DNA of 64,000 bases from Onchidella celtica (lineage: Eukaryota > Mollusca > Gastropoda > Systellommatophora > Onchidiidae). Numbering within the stretch: position 1 is the stretch's first letter; each line of letters starts with the position of its first letter. Below, piece by piece: positions 61,610-64,000 of this stretch. Under the pieces are notes generated by a model that saw only the letters and a program-made list of their open reading frames with translations, made no database searches and had not been told where the DNA came from. The stretch is taken from positions 10,553,501-10,617,500 of the forward strand of contig OZ007580.1 of NCBI GenBank assembly GCA_963931925.1. The letters run 5' to 3'. A program made the translations under genes and the position numbers.

Positions 61610-62065
61610 CTTAACTCTTTCACATTATTTGTAAGTCGCATTAATTACTTCCCCTGTGTGTAAATACAACGGGCGAGACAAGTTTGCAACATTGTTGCAA
61701 AAAAAGTTTAAGCCCCTATGACCGACCAAATCATAACGGCAAACAGATAAGTAGGTTAGCAAATCCGTCGCAAGCCAGGGGGAAATCGGACCTGTCGCAT
61801 CCCTGGTCACGGAACATACTTAAAAAATCTGCCAGTCACGAGTCGACATGTCAACAAACACAACATGAAGGCCAGCCTCTGTTTACCTGTCCAGGTCTCT
61901 TCCTTTTAAATTGAGAACAGTGCATGTTACGCTCATTGACATATGTGTCCATATTCTTCTGGATAACATATTAATAATGGACAAAACAACAGCAAAGAAA
62001 AAGATTGCAACAACAACGACAATAAACAAGTAAACAGTTACATCAAATAAGGTCAAGCTAACCTT
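61610..62065. other. Non-coding stretch, no gene seen
   Basis: Contains a small perfect hairpin TTTGCAACATTGTTGCAAA (61682-61700). Otherwise unique. Confidence 0.4.
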
Positions 62066-62069
62066 TCAC

Positions 62070-62274
62070 TAAGGGGTAAGCCAGACCAAGGCTGGCGTAT
62101 GCCCCAGCTTGGTGGCTCGCCACCTGATTATTATGCATCACACTAAAACACTAATCATTGCCCGTACCACCGCGATGTGGGCGGTTAGTAATGTTTTAGT
62201 ATGATGTATAATAATTAGGTGGTGTGAGCCACCAAGCTGGGGCATACGCCAACCTTGGTCTGGCTTACCCCTTA
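62070..62274. mobile_element. Near-palindromic MITE with TA ends
   Basis: The left arm AGGGGTAAGCCAGACCAAGG...GCATACGCC-type sequence is repeated inverted on the right. The arms are about 85 bp each with few mismatches and a centre of about 35 bp. TA flanks both ends (62070-62071 and 62273-62274), as for Tc1/mariner-like insertions. It has no coding capacity. Confidence 0.82.
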
Positions 62275-62480
62275 AGCTAGTGGAGCACTGAGTCAAGTCT
62301 GTGTTGTCTCGGTTTTCAGTGTGACACGTGAACCATAGAGCTAAAGGGAACTTCGCCCACTGGCCACACTGAAAAAACAGTCTGTTCCACTAGTTCGGGC
62401 GCAACAAGACTATCTTGAATCAGCTGACCGAAAGAGAGAACTCCAGTACTGTGTCAAAACCGAAGCAATCCGGATTTGAC
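62275..62480 (+). repeat. Dispersed repeat family Y, copy 2
   Basis: TAGTGGAGCACTGAGTCAAG, TCTGTGTTGTCTCGGTTTTC, GAGCTAAAGGGAAC, AGTTCGGGCGCAAC, AGACTATCTTGA and GACCGAAAGAGAGAAC correspond in order to 31913-32095. The MITE at 62070-62274 interrupts it near its left end. Confidence 0.5.
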
Positions 62481-62521
62481 TAGGTGGACAATCAGCCTTA
62501 GTTTTTCTGAATTATTTCATA

Positions 62522-62998
62522 CTAGCTGAGGTCCCCGGCCCCGCCCGGGATAAATCGGTTTGAATATTGGTTTCAGTTCTGGGTGGTTATTATGGACCTG
62601 CTTCATCTTGCCTGTTCCTATTTGTTTATTTTATTTTTGTTTGTTTGTTTTTAAATAAGTCTTACTGCTCTGCCTTTGTGAGTTGACACCCTGCGCATCC
62701 CGTACAACAGCATGATTTGCGCACGGGTTAGTGTGTTTGATAGTGAACACATCGCAGGAAGTGATAACGAAACCTTAAAATGGCGAACCATGACTCGAAA
62801 TAGATCTAAATGATGGCGAAACAATACATTTCCAATAAAAAAAACTACACCGATTTGAGACTTCTATTAAAAACTGTGCACCCTTACATCCATTCTGATG
62901 CACCATATAAAATTTGAAGTCTGAGTGTTGAGTGGTTCAGAAGGCTTTTGCAACGAAAAATCTCAAGTCCACAAATATAATTATATAGTATAGATGAA
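62522..62998 (+). mobile_element. Dispersed ACTAG...CCCGG-headed repeat, longer copy
   Basis: Head ACTAGCTGAGGTCCCCGG/CGCCCGGG, a GCGCAC...GTGTTTGATAGTGAACAC middle shared with 884-1032, and an end in TATAATTATATAGTATAGAT. This head-and-tail style is typical of non-autonomous retroelements. The superfamily is not assigned. Confidence 0.45.
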
Positions 62999-62999
62999 A

Positions 63000-63730
63000 T
63001 ATTGACTGTGATTTTACAATAACCACTGCCCAAGAAGGAGACGAAAGTGGGATGTTTCTGATTAATTCTTTCATTAATTTTTATATTTTACATTTCAATT
63101 CATTTCTTAAACAAAGCAATTAAATAAGCCATACGCACATGCGGAGGTCTATTTTACTTCAGTATTTTCCGACCTGTACTCCACCTCTCCACTACTAATT
63201 CCACTGAGTTTTCCTCCTCCACCTTTTCTATTGTTTAAATCATGTTCTAGTTCATCTATTTTCATCCCTCTTTTTCATCCAAGTCTTCCTATCATCATGG
63301 TTAAGAAACAATCCGGCGCTTCATGATCAACTAATCCTTTACAAAGACAAATACAATAATGAGTGTAAACGTCCAAAAACATTTGATTTGGACCTGTGCT
63401 TGTCTGGCATAACAATATTCTGATCATGCCAGTGAAGCATCAAGTAATATGGCCTAGCCCAGTTATAGGGACCAAACGAATGAATGTAAGAAATAACGTT
63501 TGTGGGAACATCCGTGGGGAGGGGGAGCGGGGCGTCGCACAGTCGTGGAGGTGAGGTGGAGGAAAGAAGAGGAACGATAACGATGACCATGAAATGATGT
63601 TATGGTGAAAATGACGATAACAGTAACAAAAGGATGAGGTCGTCCTGAGAGGATCACATAGAGCAGGTAAGGAAAACGCTTAAGATGTCAATAGACGGGA
63701 ATTATGAAGGCATAGCAGAAGAGGATTTAG
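63000..63730. other. Non-coding stretch, no gene seen
   Basis: Unique AT-rich sequence, small GC-rich patch at 63510-63560. Confidence 0.4.
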
Positions 63731-63733
63731 AAG

Positions 63734-63734
<1 letters not shown>

Positions 63735-63779
<45 letters not shown>

Positions 63780-63858
63780 GGGGGGAGAAAGAGGGAGAGA
63801 GAGTGGGGGAGAGAGAAATGGCTGAAAGACAGACAGACAGACAGGCAGACAGACAGAA
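63735..63858 (+). repeat. Compound (GA)n(GACA)n array
   Basis: GA units with G-rich interruptions, then GACA units. Purine-rich DNA continues to the window end. Confidence 0.92.
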
Positions 63859-64000
63859 GAGGGAAGTGATCTATGAAAAGTATCAGGGAAACAAAGACGA
63901 GAAGAGAACGGAAAGAAGGCAAACGTTCAAGAAGGAAAAGGCAGAAAGAATATTAGCTGCTTGAGTATTATCTCTTTGGGGTCAAGATTAGAGAGGAGAA

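Overview
This is a eukaryotic, animal nuclear window: AT-rich, with no operons, no ribosome binding sites, and splice signals present. The only gene I can support is one exon of a ZIC/odd-paired zinc-finger transcription factor on the minus strand (14607-15483). The protein's style, the single compact ZIC exon, the very sparse coding content and the abundant tRNA-headed SINEs and tetranucleotide arrays suggest a lophotrochozoan, most likely a mollusc. That assignment is an inference; no species can be named from the sequence alone.

Layout. 1-14600 lies downstream of the ZIC exon on its own strand. It should be, at least in its right part, the first coding intron of ZIC. It holds microsatellites, poly-C/poly-G runs and a few diverged dispersed repeats, and I could not find the expected second ZIC exon (fingers 4-5) in it. 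14607-15483 is the exon: start codon, ZOC motif, ZF-NC motif, three of five C2H2 fingers, and a phase-1 donor at the position of the conserved ZIC intron. 15484 to about 16300 is its proximal upstream region and contains a perfect cAMP-response-element palindrome. From there to 64000 (about 48 kb) I see no convincing protein-coding gene.

That long right part is mostly decayed transposable elements and simple repeats. It contains three copies of one tRNA-derived SINE (26.3, 33.1 and 49.6 kb), two of them with visible target-site duplications. There are two dead LINE 3' ends: an RTE-like C-terminus at 31.2 kb, and one with a C-terminal zinc-knuckle at 59.5 kb. Five foldback or MITE-like elements lie at 19.8, 22.3, 48.2, 56.1 and 62.1 kb. 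Several low-copy dispersed families have two or three copies each in the window. A 55-bp minisatellite lies at 29.75-30.3 kb and a 76-bp one at 55.7 kb. Large compound tetranucleotide arrays lie at 1.4, 18.5, 23.7, 57.2 and 58.0 kb, and polypurine arrays at 52.8-55.0 kb.

Three spots look more like functional non-repetitive DNA: a CpG-dense segment at 41.05-41.7 kb with two opposed CCAAT boxes, a possible 60-nt exon at 40194-40253, and a promoter-like cluster at 57.48-57.72 kb (palindromic CRE-like site, TATA box, DR4 nuclear-receptor repeat). I found no evidence for a new multi-gene system. The items most worth follow-up are the ZIC locus, the SINE family with its TSDs, the nested MITE at 62 kb and the CpG-dense region.
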